64,000 bases of DNA from Bacillota bacterium. Lineage in GTDB: Bacteria; Bacillota; Clostridia; DSM-8532. Within the stretch, counting starts at the first letter, position 1; every line of letters begins with the position of its first letter. Below the pieces are notes generated by a model that had not been told where the DNA came from, made no database searches, and saw only the letters and a program-made list of their open reading frames with translations. The position numbers and the translations under genes were made by a program. This document shows positions 17,863 to 28,150 of the stretch, piece by piece. The DNA lies in assembly GCA_023415205.1 (NCBI GenBank), contig JAEZLR010000022.1, forward strand, positions 62,001 to 126,000, given 5' to 3'.

Positions 17863-18948
17863 ATGGCTAATGCGCTTAAGTATATGGATATCGTTGAATG
17901 GACCATGGAGCAAATTTCTGCCGGGGCCTTCAAGCCCAAGGACAAGTTTCTTTCAGAGGCCGCGCTGGGTGAAAGGTTTGCCTGTTCCCGTCAAACTGTC
18001 CGTCGCGCATTGGAAGTTCTAGAGCAGCAAGGCCATATTACCCGTTATCAGGGCAGTGGCACCTATATTTCTCCCATTAAACCACAAGTCAGTCGCCCTC
18101 TCGGAAAAGGGGAACTGTTCAAGACCGTCGGACTTGTATCTACTTATATAGACAACTATATTTTCCCAAGTATTATACGGGGCATTGAAGGTGTGTTCTC
18201 GGCCAGTAACTTTGCCGTCCAACTTGTATCCACCAACAATTTAGTGGCAGGAGAAACCAGAGCACTGCAAATGATGCTGGAAAGGCAGTTGGACGGGCTG
18301 ATTGTCGAGCCTACCAGAAGTGCCTTCCCCTGCATTAATTTAGATTTGTACCGTACCATTACCGAGAGAGGAGTTCCTCTTGTATTTATAGACTCCTTTT
18401 ATCCTGAACTAACCAGTCCCTATGTGGCTTTGGATGACGAGAAAGCAGGATATGAAGGAACACGTCATTTAATCAACATGGGGCATAGGAATATTTCAGG
18501 GATTTTTCCACATAGCCATCGCCAGGGACATTTGCGATATCTGGGCTATGTCAAGGCCCATGCCGAGCAAGGGATTCCCCTTCAGGATGACCTGGTCTGC
18601 TGGTATTCCCGAGAGAATATGAAGCAGATATTCCAAAGCCAGCAATTCTTGGAGCAGTTATCAAGATCAACGGCGGCCCTTTGCTATAATGATTGGGTGG
18701 CCTTGATGATTATAGATTTCCTTAAGCAAAATGGCAAAAGCGTACCTAAAGACCTCTCTTTGATTGGCATCGATAATTCTGAACTGGCCAGAATAAGCAA
18801 TCTGACGAGCATAGCCCATCCGGCCGAACAACTGGGAGAAGCTGCAGCCAAGCTTTTACTCTCCATGATTGATGGCTCTGAGGGCAAAAATATTCTGTTT
18901 CCTCCACAATTAATCTTGCGGGATTCGGTAAGACAAATGGAAGGTTAG
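17863..18948 (+). CDS. GntR-LacI hybrid transcriptional regulator, AraR-like
   Basis: 361 residues. Residues 1-70 form a GntR winged helix (SRQTVRRALEVLEQQGHITRYQGSGTYI as seen in two blocks); the remainder is a LacI/periplasmic-binding-like effector domain (QLDGLIVEPTRS, GVPLVFIDSFYPEL, SLIGIDNSELARIS). Same architecture as AraR, and clearly paralogous to the regulator at 35640. A GGAGGAGAGG site precedes the ATG. It stands between the importer operon and the GH2-to-UxuB gene run and probably controls both through TTGTATTGTA boxes. The inducer is probably a xylan- or uronate-derived sugar. Confidence 0.88.
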   Translation: MANALKYMDIVEWTMEQISAGAFKPKDKFLSEAALGERFACSRQTVRRALEVLEQQGHITRYQGSGTYISPIKPQVSRPLGKGELFKTVGLVSTYIDNYIFPSIIRGIEGVFSASNFAVQLVSTNNLVAGETRALQMMLERQLDGLIVEPTRSAFPCINLDLYRTITERGVPLVFIDSFYPELTSPYVALDDEKAGYEGTRHLINMGHRNISGIFPHSHRQGHLRYLGYVKAHAEQGIPLQDDLVCWYSRENMKQIFQSQQFLEQLSRSTAALCYNDWVALMIIDFLKQNGKSVPKDLSLIGIDNSELARISNLTSIAHPAEQLGEAAAKLLLSMIDGSEGKNILFPPQLILRDSVRQMEG

Positions 18949-19032
18949 AATAATCCTGCATTTCATTAAGGGCTGCATAAAATGCAGCGGTTTATCTTCT
19001 GCTTCATTCATGGGTTTAGCATGGGGGTTTAT

Positions 19033-22000
19033 ATGAGGTTGTTCAATGACGGGTGGCAGTTTGCTAAAGGAGAACCGGTCAACTTTATGCCGGTAGAACT
19101 ACCGCATGATTGGTTGATTTCTGATACCCAAAACCTGTATGAAAGCGGGATTGGCTGGTACAAGCGGGACCTTGACGCAAGCTTTCTTAAGGAAGGCCAG
19201 CAGATAATACTGCGTTTCGACGGCGTATATATGGACAGCACCTTGTATGTTAACGGTCAAGCAGCCGGGGAATGGAAATACGGCTATACAGCCTTTGAAC
19301 ACAATATTACGGGCCTAATACGCCGTGGAGGGCTCAATACCCTGATGCTCAAGGTGGATTACAGGGCGCCCAGTGATCGGTGGTATACCGGCGCTGGCAT
19401 ATACAGGGATGTGCATCTAAAGATCAAAAATGCCTGTCATTTTGTTTCGGACGGTATTTACATAACTACCTTTAAGCGGGATGAGCGTTGGTATTATGAA
19501 GTCGATGCCGAGGTGGAAACAGGGGGAAGACCCTATACGCTCAGGCATACGCTGCTTAGCGACGATGAAGACATTCTTCCCTGGGATGTGGACCATCCCC
19601 ATCTTTATCAGTTATGCTCAGAACTCCTTGTGGAGGGAAAAGTGACGGATACCGAGTATACCCGGTTTGGCTTTAGAACCCTTGACTTCTCACCCGATAA
19701 AGGGTTTTTCCTCAATGGACGGCACCTTAAGATTAAGGGTGTTTGCCTGCATCATGACCTGGGTGGTCTGGGGGCAGTTGTTCATCCCGAGGCCATCCGG
19801 CGCCAGTTGACCCTGCTTAGAAAAATGGGGGCCAATGCGGTGAGAACCGCCCATAACCCCCCTGCCCAAGTGTTCATGGATTTGGCTGATGAAATGGGCT
19901 TTCTGGTGCTATCGGAGTTGCTGGACGTATGGAAGCGACCTAAGAATCCTTTTGATTATGCACGGTTTTTTGACACATGGATTGAGAAAGATGTAGCCTC
20001 CTGGATTCGTCGGGACAGAAATCATCCGTCAGTCATACTCTGGAGCGTTGGTAATGAGATACACGATACACATTTGGATGCTAAAGAGGGTACCCGTACC
20101 CTACAAAGGCTCCTGGAGCTTGTGGAAAGGCATGATCCTAAGCAGCACGCGCAGGTCACCCTCTGCTCCAATTACATGCCCTGGGAAAACACCCAGAAGT
20201 GCGCGGATACGATAAGAATCATCGGTTATAACTACGGTGAATCATTATATGCCTCCCATCATGCCGCTCATCCTGATTGGATCATCTACGGAAGCGAGAC
20301 CTGCTCTACCGTTCAAAGCCGCGGGATATATCATTTTCCGTTAAAAAAATCCATTCTGGCAGAGGATGATCTTCAGTGCTCCGCCCTGGGAAACAGTGCC
20401 ACCAGTTGGGGTGCGAAGAGTGTGGAGGCCTGCCTCCTGGCTGACCTCAATACGCCCTGGTCTCTGGGACAGTTTATATGGGCCGGCCAGGATTACCTTG
20501 GGGAGCCCACACCCTACCATACCCGGAATTCCTATCTGGGGCACATGGATACAGCGGGGTTTCCAAAGGACTCCTATTATATTTTCCAGGCTGCCTGGAC
20601 CGATTACAGAACAGCTCCCATGGTGCATCTTTTTCCTTATTGGGATTTTTCACCGGGTCAGAGAATTGACGTGAGGGTTTGCTCCAACGCCCCTGTGGTA
20701 GAGCTGTTTTTAGATGAAGAAAGTTTAGGTAAAATGGCACTTGTAGACCGTTTTATTGCCGATTGGCAGGTGGTTTACCGGCCGGGAACTCTCAAAGCTG
20801 TGGCCTACGATGAGGAAGGAAATCTCATGGCCGAGGATATAAAGCCTTCCTTCGGCGATGTTGAATCCCTAAGCATTACTTGCGAAGCTTATGGTCCATT
20901 GGTTTTTGCAACCATAGCTGCCGTGGACAAAAAGGGGAACTATGTTGAGAATGCCAACTGCCGGGTCAGTGTAACGGTGGAGGAAGGACGTTTGCTGGCA
21001 CTTGATAACGGCGACGCAACCGACGGTGACCCCTACCAAACAGACAGCAAGCGGCTCTTTGCAGGAAAACTCCTGGCTATTATAAAAAAGGAAGGGGCAA
21101 AGCCTCCCGAAATCACCGCCATCCGGGATGAGAAGGATGTCCCCATACGCAAAATAGAGCTGACGTCAAGGGGCCATGAGATTTTTGCTCAGGTTTTCCC
21201 ACCCAACACCTCCTATGAGGATCTCCATTGGCGGTTGACCGATGTAGGTGGAATCGACAGCCCCCTGGGCAGTCTGAAGGTGGCTGAGAATGGCAAAAGC
21301 GCTACCCTTACCCCCAGAGGAGATGGTGAGGTCTACGTTCGTTGTGGAGCAAAAAACGGGCGGGAACACCTTTCTCTGATCTCCCAACTGGCCTTAACCC
21401 TCACCGGCTTGGGAAAGCCCTTTGTCAACCCCTATGACTTTGTGTCGGGAGGTCTCTATAACTACAGCAATGTGGAGTTGACCAATGGTAACGAACGGGG
21501 GGTTGCAACACTGAGAGAGGGGGAGAGTCATGTGGGCTTTGAAGCCCTGGATTTCGGAGATTATGGCTCCGATGAAGTGTCCTTTTGGCTTTTCCCTTTA
21601 AACCAGGAATCTTTCAGCTTTGAACTATGGGAAGGGATGCCCTTAAAGGGCGGGAAAAAGCTGTGTTCATTGCCCTATGACAAGGGCTCTGTTTGGAACA
21701 CCTACCTTAAGGTAACCTACAAGCTGCCACGCAGGCTACGGGGGGTGACCTCCCTTTGCCTGGTCTTCAAGCAAAAGGTTCATATCAAGGGATTTTGTTT
21801 CACTAAGCTTCAAAAGGCCTTCCAACGGCTCTATGCGGCTGAATGCGATAGTCTTTACGGCGATACATACCTATTGGGGGAGGCTGCCATTGAGCAAATC
21901 GGTAACAATGTCTCCCTCATCTTTGAAAATATGGATTTTGGAAACGAGGGTACCAGAAGCCTTGAGCTTTGCTGGCGTTCCCATCTTCCCCTGAATACCA

Positions 22001-22179
22001 TTCAACTGGTTTTCTCCGAGGGAGGAGAGAAAAGGGTGCAATTAATTGAGATTTGCCGGGCAGACAGCTACACCCGAGGGATTTTTGAGCTCAATGAGAG
22101 GGTTTTCGGACCGAAAACGGTTTCATTGATTTTTCTACCGGGGAGCAGCCTAGATCTTTACTGGCTTCAGTTTCATTAG
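19033..22179 (+). CDS. GH2 family glycosidase (beta-galactosidase/beta-glucuronidase type)
   Basis: 1048 residues from ATG 19033 (GGGGG five bases upstream; the ATGs at 18982 and 19021 lack sites). The N-terminal jelly roll carries LPHDWLISDT and GIGWYKRDL, typical of GH2; the Ig-like region after residue 150 looks shortened; the barrel carries acid/base Glu342 (SVGNE) and nucleophile Glu422 (YGSETCS). A long C-terminal half (residues 550-1048) of beta-rich domains follows, including a last domain similar to a carbohydrate-binding sandwich. No signal peptide, so intracellular. Substrate may be beta-galactosyl, beta-glucuronosyl or beta-xylosyl side groups; context favours a hemicellulose. Confidence 0.85.
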   Translation: MRLFNDGWQFAKGEPVNFMPVELPHDWLISDTQNLYESGIGWYKRDLDASFLKEGQQIILRFDGVYMDSTLYVNGQAAGEWKYGYTAFEHNITGLIRRGGLNTLMLKVDYRAPSDRWYTGAGIYRDVHLKIKNACHFVSDGIYITTFKRDERWYYEVDAEVETGGRPYTLRHTLLSDDEDILPWDVDHPHLYQLCSELLVEGKVTDTEYTRFGFRTLDFSPDKGFFLNGRHLKIKGVCLHHDLGGLGAVVHPEAIRRQLTLLRKMGANAVRTAHNPPAQVFMDLADEMGFLVLSELLDVWKRPKNPFDYARFFDTWIEKDVASWIRRDRNHPSVILWSVGNEIHDTHLDAKEGTRTLQRLLELVERHDPKQHAQVTLCSNYMPWENTQKCADTIRIIGYNYGESLYASHHAAHPDWIIYGSETCSTVQSRGIYHFPLKKSILAEDDLQCSALGNSATSWGAKSVEACLLADLNTPWSLGQFIWAGQDYLGEPTPYHTRNSYLGHMDTAGFPKDSYYIFQAAWTDYRTAPMVHLFPYWDFSPGQRIDVRVCSNAPVVELFLDEESLGKMALVDRFIADWQVVYRPGTLKAVAYDEEGNLMAEDIKPSFGDVESLSITCEAYGPLVFATIAAVDKKGNYVENANCRVSVTVEEGRLLALDNGDATDGDPYQTDSKRLFAGKLLAIIKKEGAKPPEITAIRDEKDVPIRKIELTSRGHEIFAQVFPPNTSYEDLHWRLTDVGGIDSPLGSLKVAENGKSATLTPRGDGEVYVRCGAKNGREHLSLISQLALTLTGLGKPFVNPYDFVSGGLYNYSNVELTNGNERGVATLREGESHVGFEALDFGDYGSDEVSFWLFPLNQESFSFELWEGMPLKGGKKLCSLPYDKGSVWNTYLKVTYKLPRRLRGVTSLCLVFKQKVHIKGFCFTKLQKAFQRLYAAECDSLYGDTYLLGEAAIEQIGNNVSLIFENMDFGNEGTRSLELCWRSHLPLNTIQLVFSEGGEKRVQLIEICRADSYTRGIFELNERVFGPKTVSLIFLPGSSLDLYWLQFH

Positions 22180-22196
22180 ATAGAAAGGACGATTCT

Positions 22197-23723
22197 ATGA
22201 GTGTTCAACTTTCCTCTTTAATATCGGACGGCATGGTGCTTCAGCGGAACGCTTCAGTTAAACTGTGGGGGAAGGCCGACGAGCCTGTGAGGGTTACCTT
22301 TATGGGCAATCAATACCATGCTCTTCCGGATGAGGAGCAATGCTGGGAGATTATCCTATCAGATTTGGAGCCCGGCGGGCCCTTCACCATGACTATCAAT
22401 GAGATAGCCCTCCAGAATGTCTATGTGGGAGATGTCTGGCTATGTGCCGGACAATCCAATATGCAAATTTCCATGCAGCGTGTCAGGCACTGTTATCCGG
22501 AGGAGATGAACGCGGTCAACCCCCATGTCAGACAATTTGTTGTCCCGCTTCAATATAGCTTCAAGTCGCCTTTGGATACCGTCGAGGGAGGAAGCTGGTC
22601 TGGGGCAGCCCCTGAGACGATTGAAAGCTTTTCAGCTATTGGCTACTTCTTTGCCAAAAGGCTCTATGAGCGCTATCAGGTTCCTATCGGGCTTGTGGTC
22701 TCAGCCATGGGGGGAACTCCCATCCATGCATGGATAGGTCGGGATGCCCTGGAGAGCTACCCCGAGCTATTGGAAGAGGCTGACCGCTGGTGTGACGACG
22801 CCTATATTTCCCGTATACAGGAGGCGGATGCTCGAAACGCCGAGAGTTTTTATGGTGAAGTCGATGATAAAGACCCGGGTCTTTCAGAAAAATGGTATGC
22901 CGTCGATTATGATGACAGCGGCTGGCAGGAGCGCCCTCTTCTTGAGCCTTGGCCGGAGAACGGTTCGGTGTGGCTCAGAAAAACCCTGATTATTCCGCCG
23001 GAGCTGGAGGGAAAACCTGCCACACTGTTCCTTGGAACAGTGGTGGACTGGGACACGGCCTATGTAAACGGTCAAATTGTAGGAAGCACCCCCTATCGCT
23101 ACCCGCCCAGAGAATACAGGATACCTGCTTTGCCCAAAGGCCGTTGCGTTATTACTTTACGTGTCATCAGCAAAAATGGCGGCGCCTTCACTCCAGGAAA
23201 GCAGTACCTACTCACCACGGAGGCCGGTTCATTTAACCTCAACAGCCAGTGGCGCTTCTGTCCAGGTGTGGCGGGCCCGTCCCTCACTCCAGAAGTTTTT
23301 CTTCATAGCAAACCTACTGGGCTTTATCATGGGATGATTGCCCCCCTGAAACGTATTACGCTCAAGGGGATACTCTGGTACCAGGGCGAATCGGATGATC
23401 TCCAGCCCCTGGAGTATGCCCATAAATTTGAAGCCCTTGTAAGACAGTGGAGAAAGGATTGGGGCTATGAGCTTCCGTTTATATTTGTAGAGCTGCCCCA
23501 TTGGGGGGGAGAAGAACATTGGAGCTTGTTGCGTCAGCAGCAATGGCTGGTATTGCAGATTCCCAACACAGCCATGGCGGCAGCCTATGATCTGGGTGAG
23601 CACAATGACCTGCATCCTCAGGGCAAGCAACCTGTGGGAGACCGATTAGCACGCTGTGCTATGCGGGTGGCCTATGGCGATAAATTGCCCCATTCGCCTT
23701 TTGAAATCATTGGATTCAAATAA
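22197..23723 (+). CDS. Sialate O-acetylesterase-family (SGNH) carbohydrate esterase
   Basis: 508 residues, no signal peptide. GQSNM holds the nucleophile Ser87; further blocks are SAMGGTPIHAWIG and LWYQGESDD, and the C-terminal DLHP provides the Asp/His pair. Residues about 225-335 are an inserted galactose-binding-like sandwich (WLRKTLIIPPELEGKPA, AYVNGQIVGS), common in this family. In the midst of GH2, GH3 and GH67 genes the likely task is deacetylation of imported acetylated xylo-oligosaccharides rather than of sialic acid. Gap to GH2 is 17 bases, so same operon. Confidence 0.85.
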   Translation: MSVQLSSLISDGMVLQRNASVKLWGKADEPVRVTFMGNQYHALPDEEQCWEIILSDLEPGGPFTMTINEIALQNVYVGDVWLCAGQSNMQISMQRVRHCYPEEMNAVNPHVRQFVVPLQYSFKSPLDTVEGGSWSGAAPETIESFSAIGYFFAKRLYERYQVPIGLVVSAMGGTPIHAWIGRDALESYPELLEEADRWCDDAYISRIQEADARNAESFYGEVDDKDPGLSEKWYAVDYDDSGWQERPLLEPWPENGSVWLRKTLIIPPELEGKPATLFLGTVVDWDTAYVNGQIVGSTPYRYPPREYRIPALPKGRCVITLRVISKNGGAFTPGKQYLLTTEAGSFNLNSQWRFCPGVAGPSLTPEVFLHSKPTGLYHGMIAPLKRITLKGILWYQGESDDLQPLEYAHKFEALVRQWRKDWGYELPFIFVELPHWGGEEHWSLLRQQQWLVLQIPNTAMAAAYDLGEHNDLHPQGKQPVGDRLARCAMRVAYGDKLPHSPFEIIGFK

Positions 23724-23731
23724 GAACCCTA

Positions 23732-23761
23732 CCCGCCACGCAATCACAGATTGCTGGCGGG
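23732..23761 (+). promoter_or_regulatory. Intercistronic hairpin between esterase and chemoreceptor genes
   Basis: CCCGCCA (23732-23738) pairs with TGGCGGG (23755-23761), extended inward by GCAATC (23740-23745) with GATTGC (23749-23754); one C is bulged. No T-tract. A second stem GTGAACT/AGTTCAC lies at 23792-23807. These could stabilise or attenuate the operon. Confidence 0.6.
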
Positions 23762-23851
23762 TGCCCGGGAACTAGGTTGCATAGGCGAGCAGTGAACTTT
23801 AGTTCACGACCAGCCCTTGTTATTAATAAAAACGATATGGAGGAGTGAAAA

Positions 23852-25924
23852 ATGGCAAGAAACAAGCTATTTAAAATCAGGCTTCCTCAATTTCGACTCA
23901 GAACCAGGCTTATTCTTTCTTTTCTGGTACCCATATTGGCTATTGTGTTCATAGGCGTTTTCTCGTATTTTTTATCAAAAAACGAGATTAAAAGGGTGGT
24001 CATCGAGTCCTCTCAAAAGGGTGTCAGTGGTGAAGTAGCCTACTTCAATCTGCTTGTGAATATTATAGAATCCCAGTCCATGCAGCTTCTGACCCACAGC
24101 GATATGCAAAAGGCGTTTAAGCCGGGGTTGAAGGATACGGACATAACTGAGCAAATAGAGAACAAAAAAAGGATTGAATCCCTGCTATCATCATTGACCG
24201 CCTCAAATCAATATGTTAAGAGCTATTCCGTTATTGGTTCTAATAATTGCATTTATACCGACTCAAAATTATCCATAAGAACCCTTGATGAATTGAAGAC
24301 CATACCTTCCTTTGACCCATTTATATCAGGAAAAGTGAAAAGTGCCTGGATAGGGGACAAAGCTGCCCTCTCCTCCCTTTATGGAAGCACCCCCTCCCAA
24401 GGGGCCTCCCTAGCCTATGTCATGCAATACAATGACATTCATACAGGAAAATTGCTGGGCCTTATGATTATTGAGATTGACCCTAAGATAGTGGAAACCA
24501 TGAGCGACCGAATGAATGCTGTTGAGGGCGTTAGCCATATCATCAGCCAGGACGGCTTTGACAATGTGGTTTCGGCAAAGCAAGGGTTGACTGACCTAGA
24601 AACGGCCTATGCTTTTTCAAAAACAACAGACTACCAAGAATTTATAAGTGGCAGTGAAGCCTTCCGGATCAAAGAGGGTAAAGAGAATATCCTTATCATA
24701 GAGAAGTCGGGCAACAAAGCCGTTGTTTTTGGTATTGAAATACCCCGGACGACTCTGTATGCCGCTGTAAACCGTATCCTAGTGATATCCTTGATGGTTG
24801 TAGCCATCGCGGTAATACTCTCCTTATTTATTGCCTTTAATCTGTCTGCCAGGCTGAGCTCCAGCATAAAGAGGGTAGTGACAGCAGCCAAGGAAGCGGC
24901 TTCGGGTAATCTAAACCAGGAGCTTTCAAGTGAGGGTTCTGACGAAATCGGTGTGCTCATCAACAGTATGGGGGCCATGATGAAAAGCATGCGGCAGCTT
25001 ATTCTCACAGCCTCCGAAATAGCAGAGAGTGTATTTGAGTCAGCGGCGGGGGTTAATACCACTTCCGAGCAAGTTGTCAGGGTGACCGATGATATTGCAA
25101 CCGCCGTCTCGGAGATATCTTTAGGTGCTAATGCACAGGCCCAGGATGCAGAATCAGGTGTTATGAAGTCCAATTTATTGGCGTTAAGCATCAAGGCAGT
25201 GGCCATGAATACGGAGCAAATCCAACAGGAATCCCATATGACCTTCAGCCTAACAAAAAATGCCCTTTCCTCTATCCGGGAGCTTGATGAAAAAGCGGGG
25301 CAAACCAATCGGATTGTCCAAGAGGTACGGGATGATATTGGTGAGTTGAGCAAAAGAAGCCAGAAAATTGCGGGCATTGTTAAGGGGATTTCCAATGTTG
25401 CCGAGCAGACGAGGCTCCTGTCTCTTAATGCATCCATAGAAGCCGCCAGGGCAGGAGCACTGGGGCGAGGCTTTGCGGTTGTAGCCGAGGAAGTGCATCA
25501 TTTGGCTGAACAGACGGCGGTTCTCGTCCGAGACATCACCCGGATTGTGAAAGAGAACGAGCAGAAAATGGAGGAAACCGTTAGGAAGGCTGATTCCACC
25601 CAGGATATTGTCACTGAGCAAAACAATGCCCTTGAAAAAGCCATACAATCTTTTAATGAGATATCCCATTCCATGGAGAAGCTGGTTGAATCGGTACAAG
25701 CCATCAAAAATAGCACCGATGACATGAATCAACACAAAGACCAGGTGCTTAATTCCATACAGAATATTTCGGCAGTTTCAGAAGAAACGGCTGCTGCAAC
25801 ACAGGAGGTGACCGCCGCTACAGAACAGCAAAGAGGAGAAATGTCAGCCTTCCGCCTAAGGGCTGATCAGCTGGAACAGGAAGCGCAACGGCTAAAAAAT
25901 GCTATTAGGGTATTCAGAGTCTAA
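23852..25924 (+). CDS. Methyl-accepting chemotaxis protein
   Basis: 690 residues. TM1 at about 16-40, an extracellular Cache-like domain of some 265 residues, TM2 near 306-335, a HAMP domain to about 385, then a long helical signalling domain with the conserved tip GFAVVAEEVHHLAEQT. GGAGGAG precedes the ATG. It lies inside a sugar-catabolic gene run, so it probably steers the cell toward a hemicellulose-derived sugar, directly or through a binding protein. The tip has His where Arg is common (EVRxLAE), a mild deviation. Confidence 0.92.
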   Translation: MARNKLFKIRLPQFRLRTRLILSFLVPILAIVFIGVFSYFLSKNEIKRVVIESSQKGVSGEVAYFNLLVNIIESQSMQLLTHSDMQKAFKPGLKDTDITEQIENKKRIESLLSSLTASNQYVKSYSVIGSNNCIYTDSKLSIRTLDELKTIPSFDPFISGKVKSAWIGDKAALSSLYGSTPSQGASLAYVMQYNDIHTGKLLGLMIIEIDPKIVETMSDRMNAVEGVSHIISQDGFDNVVSAKQGLTDLETAYAFSKTTDYQEFISGSEAFRIKEGKENILIIEKSGNKAVVFGIEIPRTTLYAAVNRILVISLMVVAIAVILSLFIAFNLSARLSSSIKRVVTAAKEAASGNLNQELSSEGSDEIGVLINSMGAMMKSMRQLILTASEIAESVFESAAGVNTTSEQVVRVTDDIATAVSEISLGANAQAQDAESGVMKSNLLALSIKAVAMNTEQIQQESHMTFSLTKNALSSIRELDEKAGQTNRIVQEVRDDIGELSKRSQKIAGIVKGISNVAEQTRLLSLNASIEAARAGALGRGFAVVAEEVHHLAEQTAVLVRDITRIVKENEQKMEETVRKADSTQDIVTEQNNALEKAIQSFNEISHSMEKLVESVQAIKNSTDDMNQHKDQVLNSIQNISAVSEETAAATQEVTAATEQQRGEMSAFRLRADQLEQEAQRLKNAIRVFRV

Positions 25925-25956
25925 ATAATATTAAGCGATAAAGAAGGATGGATAGT

Positions 25957-28149
25957 ATGTCTGAATTAGTAAGGAATGACCTTAAAATAGAGGCTTTTAA
26001 GAAAAGAGCTCGAGAGCTTGTGAGCCAAATGACGCTGGAAGAGAAGGTTTTTCAGATGGTTCATTCGGCAGCGGCAATAGACCGATTACATATCAAAGCC
26101 TATAACTGGTGGAATGAAAGCCTCCATGGGGTGGCCAGGGCCGGTGTGGCCACGGTGTTTCCACAGGCTATCTCCATGGCAGCAAGCTTCAATGAGGACT
26201 TGCTGGAAGAGGTCGCCGATGCCATCGCCACCGAGGGCAGAGCCAAATTCAACATGCAGCAGGAGTTTGACGATTTTGACATCTACAAGGGCCTGACCTT
26301 CTGGGCCCCCAATGTGAATATTTTCCGAGACCCCAGGTGGGGTCGGGGCCACGAAACCTATGGGGAAGACCCCTATCTCACCTCAAGGCTGGGGGTAAGA
26401 TTTATTATGGGCCTTCAAGGCCATGATGAAAATTACCTGAAAACGGCGGCCTGCGCAAAGCACTTTGCGGTTCACTCAGGGCCGGAGAACCTTCGTCACA
26501 GCTTCGACGCAGAGGTTTCCCTGAAGGATTTATATGAGACCTATCTACCAGCGTTTAAGGCCTGTGTTACAGAAGCAAAGGTGGAGGCGGTCATGGGCGC
26601 CTACAACCGGGTTAACGGAGAGCCTGCCTGTGGCAGCAAGCTCCTGCTTAAGGATATCCTGCGCAAAGAGTGGGGCTTTGATGGGCATGTGGTTTCAGAT
26701 TGCTTTGCCATTAAGGATTTCCACGAACATCATCGGGTGACCGACGGCCCGGTCGAATCGGTAGCTCTGGCTATTGAAAACGGCTGTGACCTCAATTGCG
26801 GGAAGATGTTCCTCTACCTGTTGCAGGCTGTGGAGCAGGGTACTGTAACAGAGGATCAGATCAATCAAGCGGTGACCAGGCTGTTCACTACACGTCTCAA
26901 GCTGGGCCTCTTGGAGGATGGCCAGAAGGTTCCCTTTGATACCATCGGTTATAATCAGGTGGATTCCTTGCCCATGCGGGCATTGAACCTGAAGGTGGCA
27001 AGAGAATGCCTAGTTCTTCTAAAGAATGAAAATCATCTGCTGCCATTGGACAAAAACAAAATCAGGACCCTGGGGGTCATAGGACCCAATGCCAATAACC
27101 GTCGTGCTTTGGTGGGCAACTATGAGGGTGTGGCCTCTAGGTATGTCACCGTGGTCGAGGGCATACAGGATTATCTCGGTGATGCTGTCAGAGTCTTTTA
27201 TTCGGAGGGCTGTCATCTCTACAATAGCAGTATCAGCTCCATGGGATGGCAGAATGATCGGATTTCCGAGGTACGGGCCGTTTGCAAGGAAAGTGATGTC
27301 ATTATTGCCTGCTTCGGCTTGGACCCTGGTTTGGAAGGAGAAGAAGGGGACGAGGGCAATCAATTTGCCAGCGGAGACAAACCCCATCTGAACCTCCCGG
27401 GAATTCAGGAGGAAGTGCTCAAGGTGATCTATGAAAGCGGTAAGCCCGTCGTCCTGGTGCTGCTCTCGGGAAGTGCTCTGTCGGTTAATTGGGCCCATGA
27501 GCATATTCCGGCTATTCTTCAAGGCTGGTATCCCGGAGCCCTGGGAGGTCGGGCCATTGCCGAGGCCCTGTTCGGTGATTTCTCACCATCAGGGAAGCTT
27601 CCCGTCACCTTCTATAGGAGTTGTGAAGAGTTGCCGGATTTTACCGACTACTCCATGCAGAACAGAACCTATCGCTATATGAAGCAGGAAGCGCTCTATC
27701 CTTTTGGCTACGGGCTATCCTACAGTGATTTCCATCTTGATGATGTGGAAGTGAGCAGAACCGATATCACCGAGGACGGGGTTTACGTTCGGCTCACGTT
27801 GGAAAATAGAGGGGACAGGGCTGCCAGTGAGGTCGTACAGCTCTATGTCAAGGCAGAGAGTCCCGATACCCCCAACCCCCAGCTTAAGGCCTTTAAAAAA
27901 GTCTATCTGGAAAAGGGTGAAAAACGGAGAATCACCCTCCACCTTCCCTTGGAGGCTTTTGGTCTCTATGACACTCAAGGCAGTCAATGGGTGCACAAGG
28001 GGGAGTATACGGTTTATGCTGGCATGTCCCAGCCCGACAGCAGAAGTATTGCACTTACCGGTAAGAAGCCTCATGCCATCAAGCTTATGTCGGACTGCGA
28101 TAAACAACTGACAAAGGTGAAAGGGACAACGGGTGAAGCAGGTGAGTGA
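25957..28149 (+). CDS. GH3 beta-glycosidase (beta-xylosidase/beta-glucosidase)
   Basis: 730 residues from ATG 25957, nine bases after AAGG; the ATG at 25948 abuts that site. (beta/alpha)8 domain to about 320 with NIFRDPRWGRGHETYGEDP and the nucleophile Asp248 in VVSDC; then the alpha/beta sandwich (GEEGDEGNQ) and a C-terminal fibronectin-like domain (ENRGDRAASEVVQLYV). No signal peptide. The NWWNESLHGVARAG segment is common in GH3 beta-xylosidases. It would release xylose from xylo-oligosaccharides in the cytoplasm; the stop is one base before the GH67 start. Confidence 0.9.
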   Translation: MSELVRNDLKIEAFKKRARELVSQMTLEEKVFQMVHSAAAIDRLHIKAYNWWNESLHGVARAGVATVFPQAISMAASFNEDLLEEVADAIATEGRAKFNMQQEFDDFDIYKGLTFWAPNVNIFRDPRWGRGHETYGEDPYLTSRLGVRFIMGLQGHDENYLKTAACAKHFAVHSGPENLRHSFDAEVSLKDLYETYLPAFKACVTEAKVEAVMGAYNRVNGEPACGSKLLLKDILRKEWGFDGHVVSDCFAIKDFHEHHRVTDGPVESVALAIENGCDLNCGKMFLYLLQAVEQGTVTEDQINQAVTRLFTTRLKLGLLEDGQKVPFDTIGYNQVDSLPMRALNLKVARECLVLLKNENHLLPLDKNKIRTLGVIGPNANNRRALVGNYEGVASRYVTVVEGIQDYLGDAVRVFYSEGCHLYNSSISSMGWQNDRISEVRAVCKESDVIIACFGLDPGLEGEEGDEGNQFASGDKPHLNLPGIQEEVLKVIYESGKPVVLVLLSGSALSVNWAHEHIPAILQGWYPGALGGRAIAEALFGDFSPSGKLPVTFYRSCEELPDFTDYSMQNRTYRYMKQEALYPFGYGLSYSDFHLDDVEVSRTDITEDGVYVRLTLENRGDRAASEVVQLYVKAESPDTPNPQLKAFKKVYLEKGEKRRITLHLPLEAFGLYDTQGSQWVHKGEYTVYAGMSQPDSRSIALTGKKPHAIKLMSDCDKQLTKVKGTTGEAGE

Positions 28150-28150
28150 T

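Noticed and set aside
24631..25437. 268-codon open frame antisense to the chemoreceptor gene
   Set aside because: Ser/Thr-rich mirror of helical coding sequence, no start signal, entirely within a well-supported gene.
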